This document shows positions 1 through 5,473 of a stretch of 5,634 nt of DNA, in pieces (within the stretch, counting starts at the first letter, position 1; every line of letters begins with the position of its first letter). The DNA is from Colimorpha sp034178965 (GTDB lineage Bacteria; Bacteroidota; Bacteroidia; Bacteroidales; P3). Under the pieces are notes generated by a model. It did no database searches and was not told where the DNA came from. It worked only from the letters and a program-made list of their open reading frames with translations. Position numbers and translations under genes: made by a program. The stretch spans positions 1 to 5,634 of the forward strand of contig JAXFQM010000104.1 in NCBI GenBank assembly GCA_034178965.1, in the 5' to 3' direction.

Positions 1-502
1 TGCTGCGTTTCATCAGTTCGGCGTTTACCAGTTTATTGTATTGGCTTTTTACCTTGATGCCGGGCATGGCTATCTTGAAAGCCGACACCCAATTGTTTTC
101 GCCCGTGAAGATCACTTGCGCTCCCGCCGCCTCATTGTGGCAACTGAACACGCCCAACCCCATGGGGATTTTCATTAGCGGTTCCAAATAACGACGGTCG
201 TTGCCTGGCTGATAGAGTTCGTCGGGCACCATCGCGCAATGTTCGCTTGGAATGATGAGTTCCATGCTGTTGTATCCGATGGGTACCACTTGGTGTTCCT
301 CCCATACTCTGCGCACCATGGCGATGGCTTCCGACATGCTCATGGTACCCTCGAAAGGGACTGCGCCATAGGCAAGCAATTCATCCTTCACGCTGATGAT
401 GGAAAAAGAATATCCATCTGCCTGGAGGCAGATGGATATGTTCTTTTCGTATGAAGGTACTTCTTTACTGCCCGAGATAAAAACTTGTTTTGTGTACGAC
501 AT
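1..502 (-). CDS. DUF3822 family protein, C-terminus cut by window edge
   Basis: The first 167 residues of a protein starting at an ATG at 502-500; the rest lies beyond base 1. My translation begins MSYTKQVFIS and contains ISICLQADGYSFSII (about residues 22-36), which resembles the first beta-hairpin of DUF3822, a Bacteroidetes family of about 260-270 residues. From memory, a family member from Bacteroides thetaiotaomicron was solved with an actin-like ATPase fold, but the function is unknown. I see no signal peptide or membrane segment, so it is probably cytoplasmic. It starts 13 bp after the stop of the membrane-protein gene at 516-1232, so the two are probably co-transcribed. Codons for about residues 19-33 form a strong palindrome (404-447). 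The family call rests on motif memory rather than a search. Confidence 0.72.
   Translation of the reverse strand, partial: MSYTKQVFISGSKEVPSYEKNISICLQADGYSFSIISVKDELLAYGAVPFEGTMSMSEAIAMVRRVWEEHQVVPIGYNSMELIIPSEHCAMVPDELYQPGNDRRYLEPLMKIPMGLGVFSCHNEAAGAQVIFTGENNWVSAFKIAMPGIKVKSQYNKLVNAELMKRS
404..447. repeat. Near-perfect 20-bp-arm palindrome inside the DUF3822 gene
   Basis: Bases 410-423 (ATATCCATCTGCCT) and 426-439 are perfect reverse complements around a GG centre at 424-425. The arms extend by six more pairs, AAAAGA at 404-409 with TCTTTT at 442-447, leaving GT at 440-441 unpaired. This gives 20 base pairs with almost no loop, lying about 55-100 nt downstream of the DUF3822 start codon. 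In RNA the centre would open to a small loop of about four bases or more. The reading frame passes through it without a stop and the protein still matches the family there. Confidence 0.85.
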
Positions 503-515
503 ACGGAAGTGGGGC

Positions 516-1232
516 TTATTCGAAGTTTCCGTCGGTGATGCTCTGCGTCATGTCACCCACCTTCCATCCGGCATACTTGCCTGGGACGCGCTCGATAGAA
601 GCAATCTTGTTAGCCACGTCTTGGGCATCCATGTCACTCATGAGGTCCTTGAGGTCCACCTTGCACTCAAACACGGGGACCTTCAAACCAGAACGGTCAA
701 GCATGCCAGCTTCCAACTGGAATTCGTTTTTGGTGCCTTTGGGATAGGGCACATAGCGCATGTTCAAGAGATCTTCATCGGTGTATTCGTGCATCACACC
801 GTCCTTATCCTTGTAGGAAAGTTTGCCTTGCTCGCGCAATTGTGCAATGGGGTTCACATAGGTCTGCACCAGTTTCATGTAGCCCTTCTTGATAGCTTCC
901 AGCTGGGTCACGTCGTTGACGTCGAAGTTGGGGTCCTTGGCCTGTGCCGCGCTGATGGCTTCTTGGTTCATCACGCGTTGGCTAATAAGCAGGCTGTCCT
1001 CTTTCATCAAGCGGCTGAACAAGGTGTCGAAGTCGCCACAATAAACGCCATAGGTCTGCTTGTAGGCGTCTTCAAGGGTGCGAATGGTCTTGAGTTTGGT
1101 GGCACAGGCCTCTCGGCGCACTTTAAACTCATTGTCGAACTTCATTGGCTTGGTGATGCTGCGGTATAGCACAACGGCTAAAGCAACAATAGTAACAGCC
1201 AAAACAATCTGAATAATGGTTTTACCTTTCAT
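516..1232 (-). CDS. Single-pass membrane protein of unknown function
   Basis: I do not recognise this 238-residue protein. Residues 5-23 (IIQIV...VALAVVLY) form one hydrophobic helix next to a short basic N-terminus, so it is probably anchored in the inner membrane with the remainder outside the cytoplasm. Residues 33-75 look helical and include KLKTIRTLEDAYKQTYGVYC, a pattern loosely like the helix-then-Y-G-x-Y stretch after the helix in pseudopilins, but no prepilin peptidase site or Glu5 is visible. The part from about 135 on is polar and ends DGNFE. Three cysteines occur, at 43, 65 and 190. The ATG start is supported by a Bacteroidales promoter 42-50 bp upstream. DUF3822 follows 13 bp after its stop, so the two probably form an operon. 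It is probably a conserved Bacteroidales hypothetical protein. Confidence 0.8.
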   Translation of the reverse strand: MKGKTIIQIVLAVTIVALAVVLYRSITKPMKFDNEFKVRREACATKLKTIRTLEDAYKQTYGVYCGDFDTLFSRLMKEDSLLISQRVMNQEAISAAQAKDPNFDVNDVTQLEAIKKGYMKLVQTYVNPIAQLREQGKLSYKDKDGVMHEYTDEDLLNMRYVPYPKGTKNEFQLEAGMLDRSGLKVPVFECKVDLKDLMSDMDAQDVANKIASIERVPGKYAGWKVGDMTQSITDGNFE

Positions 1233-1273
1233 TATTAATGACTTATTTATTTTTTTTCTTATCGTTCAAGTTT

Positions 1274-1308
1274 GCAAATATACGAACTTTTTTTATAATG
1301 GTAACAAA
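1274..1308 (-). promoter_or_regulatory. Bacteroidales-type promoter for the membrane protein/DUF3822 operon
   Basis: Read on the minus strand, 1282-1274 is TATATTTGC, an exact match to the Bacteroidetes sigma-ABfr -7 consensus TAnnTTTG. TTTG at 1308-1305, 22 bp upstream, can serve as the -33 element, although this spacing is at the long end. Transcription would begin near 1268, giving a leader of roughly 35 nt before the ATG at 1232. The surrounding DNA is AT-rich, as expected. Confidence 0.7.
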
Positions 1309-1371
1309 AATGTGTGTTTTCCTCAATTTTTCTTTGCTCAAATAGCCCTTCCGTACGGCTTCGCTCTCATC

Positions 1372-2817
1372 TCAAACGTTGTCTTTGAAAGTCTCCTGTT
1401 CGCAATGTTTCAGCACAACGCGTATGTCCCTTCGCCCGCGCAGACGGCTTGCCATGCGTTCAGCAAAATAGACCGAGCGATGCCTTCCTCCCGTGCAGCC
1501 AAAGCAAACCATAAGGCTACTAAAGCCACGTGCCACGTAATTGTCCACGCTTTGTTCTACCAAGCTGGCCGCGTGCCCGAAAAATTCATTTATCTCGGCG
1601 TGGCTTTCTAAAAATTGTATTACGGGCATATCCTTGCCGCACAGTTCCTTATACTGTTCATAGCGTCCGGGGTTTGGCAACGCCCGACAGTCGAAAGCGT
1701 ATCCTCCTCCGTTTCCACTTTTATCTGCGGGAGTACCTTTCTTGTAACTGAAACTGAAGATGCGAACGGTGAGTTTCTCTTCATCTCTAATAAATTCGGG
1801 CATGGCAAGAATCCTGTCCAACACTCGGTCCAGTTCGGGCAACTGCAGTGGCAGCGGGTGTTTTTCCCTCACGTGGCGCAGGGTATCCATGGCCATAGGT
1901 ATGGCGCGGAGAAAATAGTCCTTACGTTCAAAGATGCCACGATAGCCATAGGCGCCCATGGCCTGCAGCATGCGCACCAACACATAGGAATAGTACCGGT
2001 GCCTCATCACCTTGCGACTGCGCGTCGCGATATTGTGGCGCGAGGTGAACTTGTCCAGGAAGTATTCCAGCAGTGCCTCGCGCTGGTCGTAGTCAAGTTC
2101 GCAGCGGGAACTGTAAAGCAGCGATGCAACGTCGTAGAACGGAGAGCCGCGGCGGCAGCCTTGGAAGTCTATGTAATATAGGTCGCCCGAGGCGGGTTCC
2201 AGCATGATGTTGCGCGTTTGGAAGTCGCGGTGGAGAAAAAAACGATTGTCGCCCTCCAGCAAATAGTCAATAAGTTTGCCAAAGTCCTTTTCTAAAAACT
2301 CTTCGTCGAAAGGCGTGTGGAGCAACTTCAAGAAGTCGTACTTGAAATAATTGAGATCCCACTGGAAAGATTGCCTATCCATATCAGGTCGCGGATAGGA
2401 ATGCATGAAATCCACGTCACGCGCCATATCCTGCATCTCCAGCAGGTCGTCCATCGCGCGGCGATAGAGTTCCCCAGCTTCTCTATCCACATCTATTCCT
2501 AAGTTTTTTTTCGACTGCAGGTAGGAATAGACCGTGGCGTCGCCCAAATCTTGCTGCAAATACGTCGTTCGGCCTTGGCTGATAGCATACACCTCTGGCA
2601 CTCTCACGCCCCTTGCCTTCAATTCTTTGGCAAAATAGAAAAACGCTTCGTTCTCGCGCACGTCGCCAGCTACGGTGGCCACACAGTGGCGTGTTTGGCT
2701 TTCCAAGCGCCAATATTGCCTATTGGAGCCGTTAGCGGCCAACAGCGCCTTGCGCTCCACGGCTTCGCCGGCCCATTGCCGGAAAAGTTGTTCCAAAGTG
2801 GAGATGTTTGTTTGCAT
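1372..2817 (-). CDS. AmgK-like sugar kinase fused to a RapZ C-terminal domain
   Basis: 481 residues, two domains. Residues 1-335 are an aminoglycoside-phosphotransferase-fold kinase most like AmgK, which phosphorylates N-acetylmuramate/N-acetylglucosamine at the anomeric position in peptidoglycan recycling. Visible motifs are the nucleotide loop NGSNRQYWRL (29-38), QDLGD (89-93), the catalytic loop HRDFQTRNIM (196-205, with Asp198 and Asn203), and the metal-binding IDFQGCRRG (216-224) followed by YDVASLL. Residues 348-475 match the C-terminal half of RapZ (YvcJ): YAFDCRALPNPGRY (373-386) and CFGCTGGRHRSVYFAE (438-453). The RapZ N-terminal Walker-A ATPase half is absent and replaced by the kinase. 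In E. coli the RapZ C-domain binds glucosamine-6-phosphate and the sRNA GlmZ. The gene starts 6 bp after the AtpZ-like gene, so it belongs to that operon. Domain calls are firm; the substrate is inferred. Confidence 0.9.
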   Translation of the reverse strand: MQTNISTLEQLFRQWAGEAVERKALLAANGSNRQYWRLESQTRHCVATVAGDVRENEAFFYFAKELKARGVRVPEVYAISQGRTTYLQQDLGDATVYSYLQSKKNLGIDVDREAGELYRRAMDDLLEMQDMARDVDFMHSYPRPDMDRQSFQWDLNYFKYDFLKLLHTPFDEEFLEKDFGKLIDYLLEGDNRFFLHRDFQTRNIMLEPASGDLYYIDFQGCRRGSPFYDVASLLYSSRCELDYDQREALLEYFLDKFTSRHNIATRSRKVMRHRYYSYVLVRMLQAMGAYGYRGIFERKDYFLRAIPMAMDTLRHVREKHPLPLQLPELDRVLDRILAMPEFIRDEEKLTVRIFSFSYKKGTPADKSGNGGGYAFDCRALPNPGRYEQYKELCGKDMPVIQFLESHAEINEFFGHAASLVEQSVDNYVARGFSSLMVCFGCTGGRHRSVYFAERMASRLRGRRDIRVVLKHCEQETFKDNV

Positions 2818-2823
2818 AACGAG

Positions 2824-3012
2824 TTATTTTTCCTTGCCTACCCTCACCAACCTTATGAGCGCAATAGTAAGTCCCATTACAACGCCCAGCAGGGTAAACA
2901 GTGGGAACTGCATGGAGACGCGCTTGTCTAACGCCACGCCGCCCACCACGAAGGCAGCTACGATGACGGCCATCTCCAAGCCTAAAGTGGAGTATTTCAA
3001 CCAACTGTTCAC
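2824..3012 (-). CDS. AtpZ/AtpI-like small membrane protein
   Basis: 62 residues with two transmembrane helices, about 8-28 (STLGLEMAVIVAAFVVGGVA region) and 35-56 (QFPLFTLLGVVMGLTIALI). Small size, the Gly-rich first helix, a short loop with Asp-Lys, and a basic C-terminus (RLVRVGKEK) fit the AtpZ/AtpI family, accessory proteins of F-type ATP synthase linked to c-ring assembly or Mg2+ transport in other bacteria. No ATP synthase subunit genes are in this window. The start is GTG at 3012-3010, overlapping the bactofilin TGA as GTGA, which suggests translational coupling. Starting instead at the internal Met near residue 15 would cut into the first helix. The kinase/RapZ gene follows 6 bp after the stop. 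Confidence 0.82.
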   Translation of the reverse strand: MNSWLKYSTLGLEMAVIVAAFVVGGVALDKRVSMQFPLFTLLGVVMGLTIALIRLVRVGKEK

Positions 3013-3437
3013 AAGCGTGGACGGTTACCGCCTGGTTCTTCTTTCTTCGGCAGGGTGGTTTGGGGTTCCATTGGCCTGCTTTCATTCCGGCGCACCTCGT
3101 CGAGCATGCGGCATGTGCCGCTGAAAGCGGCTCCTGGCTCTATGGAGAGTTTGTTGATCATGATGTCGCCTTTCACCTTAGCGGTGGCATAAAGTGAAAG
3201 GAGCTCCTTCACCGTGACGTTGCCGTTCACCGTACCAATAATGTTGGCGTTTTGGCACACCACGTTACCCGTCACCAAGCCACTTTCGCCCACCACCAAC
3301 TTGCCGTTGAGGGTGATGTCGCCTTCAAGGGTGCCATCCATGCGGAAGTCACCGCTGGCCTGAATATTGCCTTTGATGGTGGTGCCCGCAGTGATGGTGT
3401 TTACAGGGCTATTTTCAATGATATCTGTCTTTGACAT
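3009..3437 (-). CDS. Bactofilin (polymer-forming cytoskeletal protein)
   Basis: 142 residues. The central part (about 14-110) is a run of short beta-turn repeats with recurrent G-x-I/V: TIKGNIQASGDFRMDGTLEG, then KLVVGESGLVTGNV, NIIGTVNGNV, AKVKGDIMINKLSIEPGAAF. This is the right-handed beta-helix signature of bactofilins, which polymerise without nucleotide and scaffold wall-modifying enzymes at the inner membrane. The tail (115-142) is charged and Pro-rich with no predicted fold. The ATG at 3437 is chosen because the repeat domain starts just after it and a promoter lies 66-74 bp upstream; the frame stays open to 3686, but that extension would span the promoter and reads as low-complexity basic sequence. 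First gene of the bactofilin-AtpZ-kinase/RapZ operon. Confidence 0.92.
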   Translation of the reverse strand: MSKTDIIENSPVNTITAGTTIKGNIQASGDFRMDGTLEGDITLNGKLVVGESGLVTGNVVCQNANIIGTVNGNVTVKELLSLYATAKVKGDIMINKLSIEPGAAFSGTCRMLDEVRRNESRPMEPQTTLPKKEEPGGNRPRL

Positions 3438-3502
3438 ATATAATATTGCTTTATAGGGACTAACGTTCGTATTTAGGCTTTTTGTTACCTCTTTTTTATT
3501 TT

Positions 3503-3533
3503 GCAAAGTTACGAAAAAAGGGCGACATGCAAG
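3503..3533 (-). promoter_or_regulatory. Bacteroidales-type promoter for the bactofilin operon
   Basis: On the minus strand 3511-3503 reads TAACTTTGC, an exact match to the -7 consensus TAnnTTTG. Upstream, 3533-3530 reads CTTG, one base from the -33 TTTG, with 18 bp between. Transcription would start near 3497, leaving a leader of about 60 nt before the bactofilin ATG. This placement argues against the longer bactofilin frame. Confidence 0.75.
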
Positions 3534-3669
3534 AAAAAAATGCACTTTCTTCTTTTTCTGTTTGTTCGCCGCTGCTATTTTTGTCATAAAACGCGAAACA
3601 ACGTGATACCCTTCCGCAACACCCCTCAGGGAGAGGCGCCTTTCTCTCTCGTCCTCTTTAGTGTTTAGT

Positions 3670-3743
3670 AGGCAGCAAATCGGCACTGTGGCAGCACTAT
3701 AAGCACAACAAAGTGCTACCTCGATGCTACCACAGCGCTGCCT
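3670..3743. repeat. Large imperfect inverted repeat in the intergenic region
   Basis: Three nested pairs of arms share one centre: AGGCAGC (3670-3676) with GCTGCCT (3737-3743); CTGTGGCAGCA (3686-3696) with TGCTACCACAG (3725-3735, one mismatch); and AGCAC (3702-3706) with GTGCT (3713-3717) around the six-base loop AACAAA. A direct repeat TGCTACC also occurs at 3714-3720 and 3725-3731. It lies 52 bp past the stop of the M28-like/barrel gene. Neither strand has a T-run after it, so it is not a standard intrinsic terminator. It may be a transcript-end structure, a REP-like dispersed repeat, or a small structured RNA. The rest of 3438-3795 holds the bactofilin promoter, AT-rich leader DNA and nothing else I can identify. 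Confidence 0.7.
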
Positions 3744-3787
3744 GGTCGCTTGGAACTTGTCTCCACGCGCATCTTGGCACCTTGCAG

Positions 3788-3807
3788 CCTAAAACCTAAA
3801 ACCTAAA
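3788..3807. repeat. Short tandem heptamer repeat over a stop codon
   Basis: CCTAAAA occurs twice in tandem and is followed by CCTAAA, almost three copies of a 7-bp unit. On the minus strand the unit contains TTTAGG, encoding the last Phe-Arg-Phe and the TAG stop (3798-3796) of the barrel protein. Loss of copies would change the C-terminus; gain would not. Confidence 0.7.
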
Positions 3808-4959
3808 TCCCAATACGAAATAGTTGTTTACGCTGGTTATTCTATTGTCACCGTTCTTCAACGCATTAGAAAAACTCTCTTTGTAGACGTAAGACACCAT
3901 GAGGCGCCCAAAGCGCATGCCCACCGCGTATTGTATTCCAAAAAGCGTGGGGCGGAACTCGTTGTTCAAGGCTACTTTATCCACTTTCTTCTGGTTCATG
4001 CCAATGAAATGGTCTATATAGGCGCCCGTTTCCACGTATACCTCATTATTTGACCTGACCCCCGAGGTTGCCACCAGTGTGAGTGGCACCGAAAGCACGT
4101 CGCCAAGTACCTTGCCATAATGTCCGCGCAAGGAGACATGTTCATAGTTGGCGCCAAGTTTAACGGCAAATATCTCTGCAAACTGCCAGCGATAGTCTGC
4201 GCCCGCGCCACAGGCAAGCAGCGGACGACCCGTGATGTTGCCATAATGGTATTCGTGACATCCGCTTCCCGCAAGCAGGTGGACGGACAAAGAACTGTTG
4301 CGTGCGAAAGAGAGGCCGCCTTTAGCGTCGCTGTTTTCCACATAAGGCAGGTATAACACATTACCTTCTTTGTCCCTTACAACCGCTTTCTCCAAGTTGG
4401 CCTTATTGAAAGCCCAAAGCACCTCCTCAAGTTGCGCTAAATTTTGGGCCAATTTCACATAATCGATGTATTCGGGGGTATTACGATACTTCTCGGGGAA
4501 TATTCCTGCTCCGTTTTCGTTCACCGTTATCCACGAGATTCTCCAATCCATGCTGTTGTCGTAAAACGATTCGCTATCAACCTCTTTCATCAGAATAGGA
4601 GACAGTATGTTGCTTGCTTTGAGCAAATCTGTAGAGATGGTATAGTACAGCGATGCTGCTTGGGCCGCCGTATCATTGTCCGTCTCTGTAAACCGCTGGG
4701 TGGCAATGTCATCTTGCAATACTGTAGTAAGCACGATGCGCAATCCCGTATCTTCTTCTCTAAATACTTCCACCACCTCATCCTGCCGTTCATCAAAGCC
4801 TGAAAAGAACAACACCACGTCATGCTTCAGTTCACCGCGCCTTTCATTGAAAAAGCGTGCCAGTTCAAGCAAAACGGCCGCTCCGCCTGCTTGGGTGGCA
4901 CTGTGCTTGATGAGCAGCCTTGCACCGTGTCTACGCCCGCACCGGTGTAGTTGGCGCAA
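3796..4959 (-). CDS. C-terminal part of a split M28-like protein with an outer-membrane beta-barrel
   Basis: This frame carries the rest of the gene begun at 5378. Its own ATG at 4959 is probably not a real start, because about the first 11 codons are out-of-frame sequence. From ARLLIKHS on it continues the M28-like fold: AGGAAVLLELARFFNERRG (frame residues 24-42) is the helix after the M28 metal-binding Asp, and VVLFFSGFDERQ (48-59) matches the strand that normally ends in Glu-Glu. From about residue 210 the sequence becomes alternating amphipathic strands with Tyr/Phe/Gly (LSFARNSSLSVHLLAGSG, then FAVKLGANYEHVSL, and YAVGMRFGRLMVSYVYKESF). It ends VNNYFVLGFRF, a typical outer-membrane barrel C-terminus with a final Phe. 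The barrel of about 175-180 residues fits roughly eight strands. With one base restored near 4918-4926 the whole protein would be 527 residues. Confidence 0.72.
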   Translation of the reverse strand: MRQLHRCGRRHGARLLIKHSATQAGGAAVLLELARFFNERRGELKHDVVLFFSGFDERQDEVVEVFREEDTGLRIVLTTVLQDDIATQRFTETDNDTAAQAASLYYTISTDLLKASNILSPILMKEVDSESFYDNSMDWRISWITVNENGAGIFPEKYRNTPEYIDYVKLAQNLAQLEEVLWAFNKANLEKAVVRDKEGNVLYLPYVENSDAKGGLSFARNSSLSVHLLAGSGCHEYHYGNITGRPLLACGAGADYRWQFAEIFAVKLGANYEHVSLRGHYGKVLGDVLSVPLTLVATSGVRSNNEVYVETGAYIDHFIGMNQKKVDKVALNNEFRPTLFGIQYAVGMRFGRLMVSYVYKESFSNALKNGDNRITSVNNYFVLGFRF

Positions 4960-5378
4960 ACGAGATGGGTTTCGCGGCTACCTCCTGAAGCGGGGATAAC
5001 GACAAAAAATGACTGGTACACAGCGTTGCGAGACGTGTCTTGTTCCATCCAAACCGGGTCGATGACCTCAAAATGACGCTCATTGCCATACCATTTTACC
5101 CAATCCTCATTTTGTCGCTTTTGCAGTGCCTTTTGTTTGTTTGCCAATTGGCTCAGCGTTAGGTTGTATTCTTGCACCTGCAAACCCATTTTCTTCAGTT
5201 CCCCTTTCAGGTAGTCCGCCGCTTTGTCGGCGTCAGCGGTGCCATTCTTACGGCCGTTCAACTGGTCGCTGGCAAGAAAGGAGATGGTTTGCCGCAGCCT
5301 TTGTTCCGTTTCATTCTGCCCAAAGCAGGCGGCAGAGACAAACATGATTATTGCCAAGCAAAGGATTTTTCCGTTCAT
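4827..5378 (-). CDS. N-terminal part of a frameshifted secreted M28-peptidase-like protein
   Basis: Starts at ATG 5378. Residues 1-21 (MNGKILCLAIIMFVSAACFG plus Q) form a signal peptide, probably cleaved after CFGQ; a lipobox at Cys18 is weak. Residues 30-67 contain TISFLASDQLNGRKNGT and AADYLKGELKKMGLQ, the N-terminal signature of M28 (aminopeptidase Y/Q-like) peptidases. HLVCANYTGAGVDT (138-151) sits where active members have AHYDHLG, so His and Asp metal ligands appear to be Asn and Thr. After residue 151 the frame runs into unrelated sequence to a TGA at 4827, while the homologous sequence continues in the -1 frame. I read this as a one-base deletion (natural or a sequencing error) rather than a true 183-residue protein. 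No clear promoter lies just upstream, so it may be transcribed with the S41-like gene. Confidence 0.72.
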   Translation of the reverse strand: MNGKILCLAIIMFVSAACFGQNETEQRLRQTISFLASDQLNGRKNGTADADKAADYLKGELKKMGLQVQEYNLTLSQLANKQKALQKRQNEDWVKWYGNERHFEVIDPVWMEQDTSRNAVYQSFFVVIPASGGSRETHLVCANYTGAGVDTVQGCSSSTVPPKQAERPFCLNWHAFSMKGAVN

Positions 5379-5473
5379 GTTTTGCTGATTATTTTTCTTT
5401 CATGTTTTTGTTATGGATGTACAATCTCTAATAATTGTTTTATGGTGAACGCCTCGTTTGTATAGTACAGGTG

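Noticed and set aside
396..1169. Long plus-strand frame opposite the membrane-protein gene
   Set aside because: It is antisense to a gene with a promoter and a clear membrane helix; its His/Val/Leu-rich composition is typical of a reverse-complement shadow.
1344..1360. Possible terminator hairpin after the kinase/RapZ gene (AGCC...GGCT, and CCGTACGG)
   Set aside because: The stem is only about 4 bp and no T-run follows on the minus strand.
1615..2181. Plus-strand 188-residue frame opposite the kinase/RapZ gene
   Set aside because: The minus strand here encodes clear AmgK-like and RapZ motifs; the plus frame shows no family resemblance.
2732..3085. Minus-strand 117-residue frame overlapping AtpZ and the start of the kinase gene
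   Set aside because: It crosses three recognised gene boundaries in another frame and has no recognisable domain.
3438..3686. Extended N-terminus of the bactofilin frame up to an ATG at 3686
   Set aside because: It would include the TAACTTTGC promoter, reads as low-complexity basic and hydrophobic sequence, and precedes the normal bactofilin start.
4841..4855. T5 run as a programmed -1 frameshift site in the M28-like gene
   Set aside because: Shifting there would skip the homologous ARLLIKHS...LLELAR segment, which is already in the downstream frame.
5379..5473. Separate promoter for the M28-like gene
   Set aside because: No TAnnTTTG box is found on the minus strand; the nearest candidate, TAGAGATTG, does not fit the consensus.
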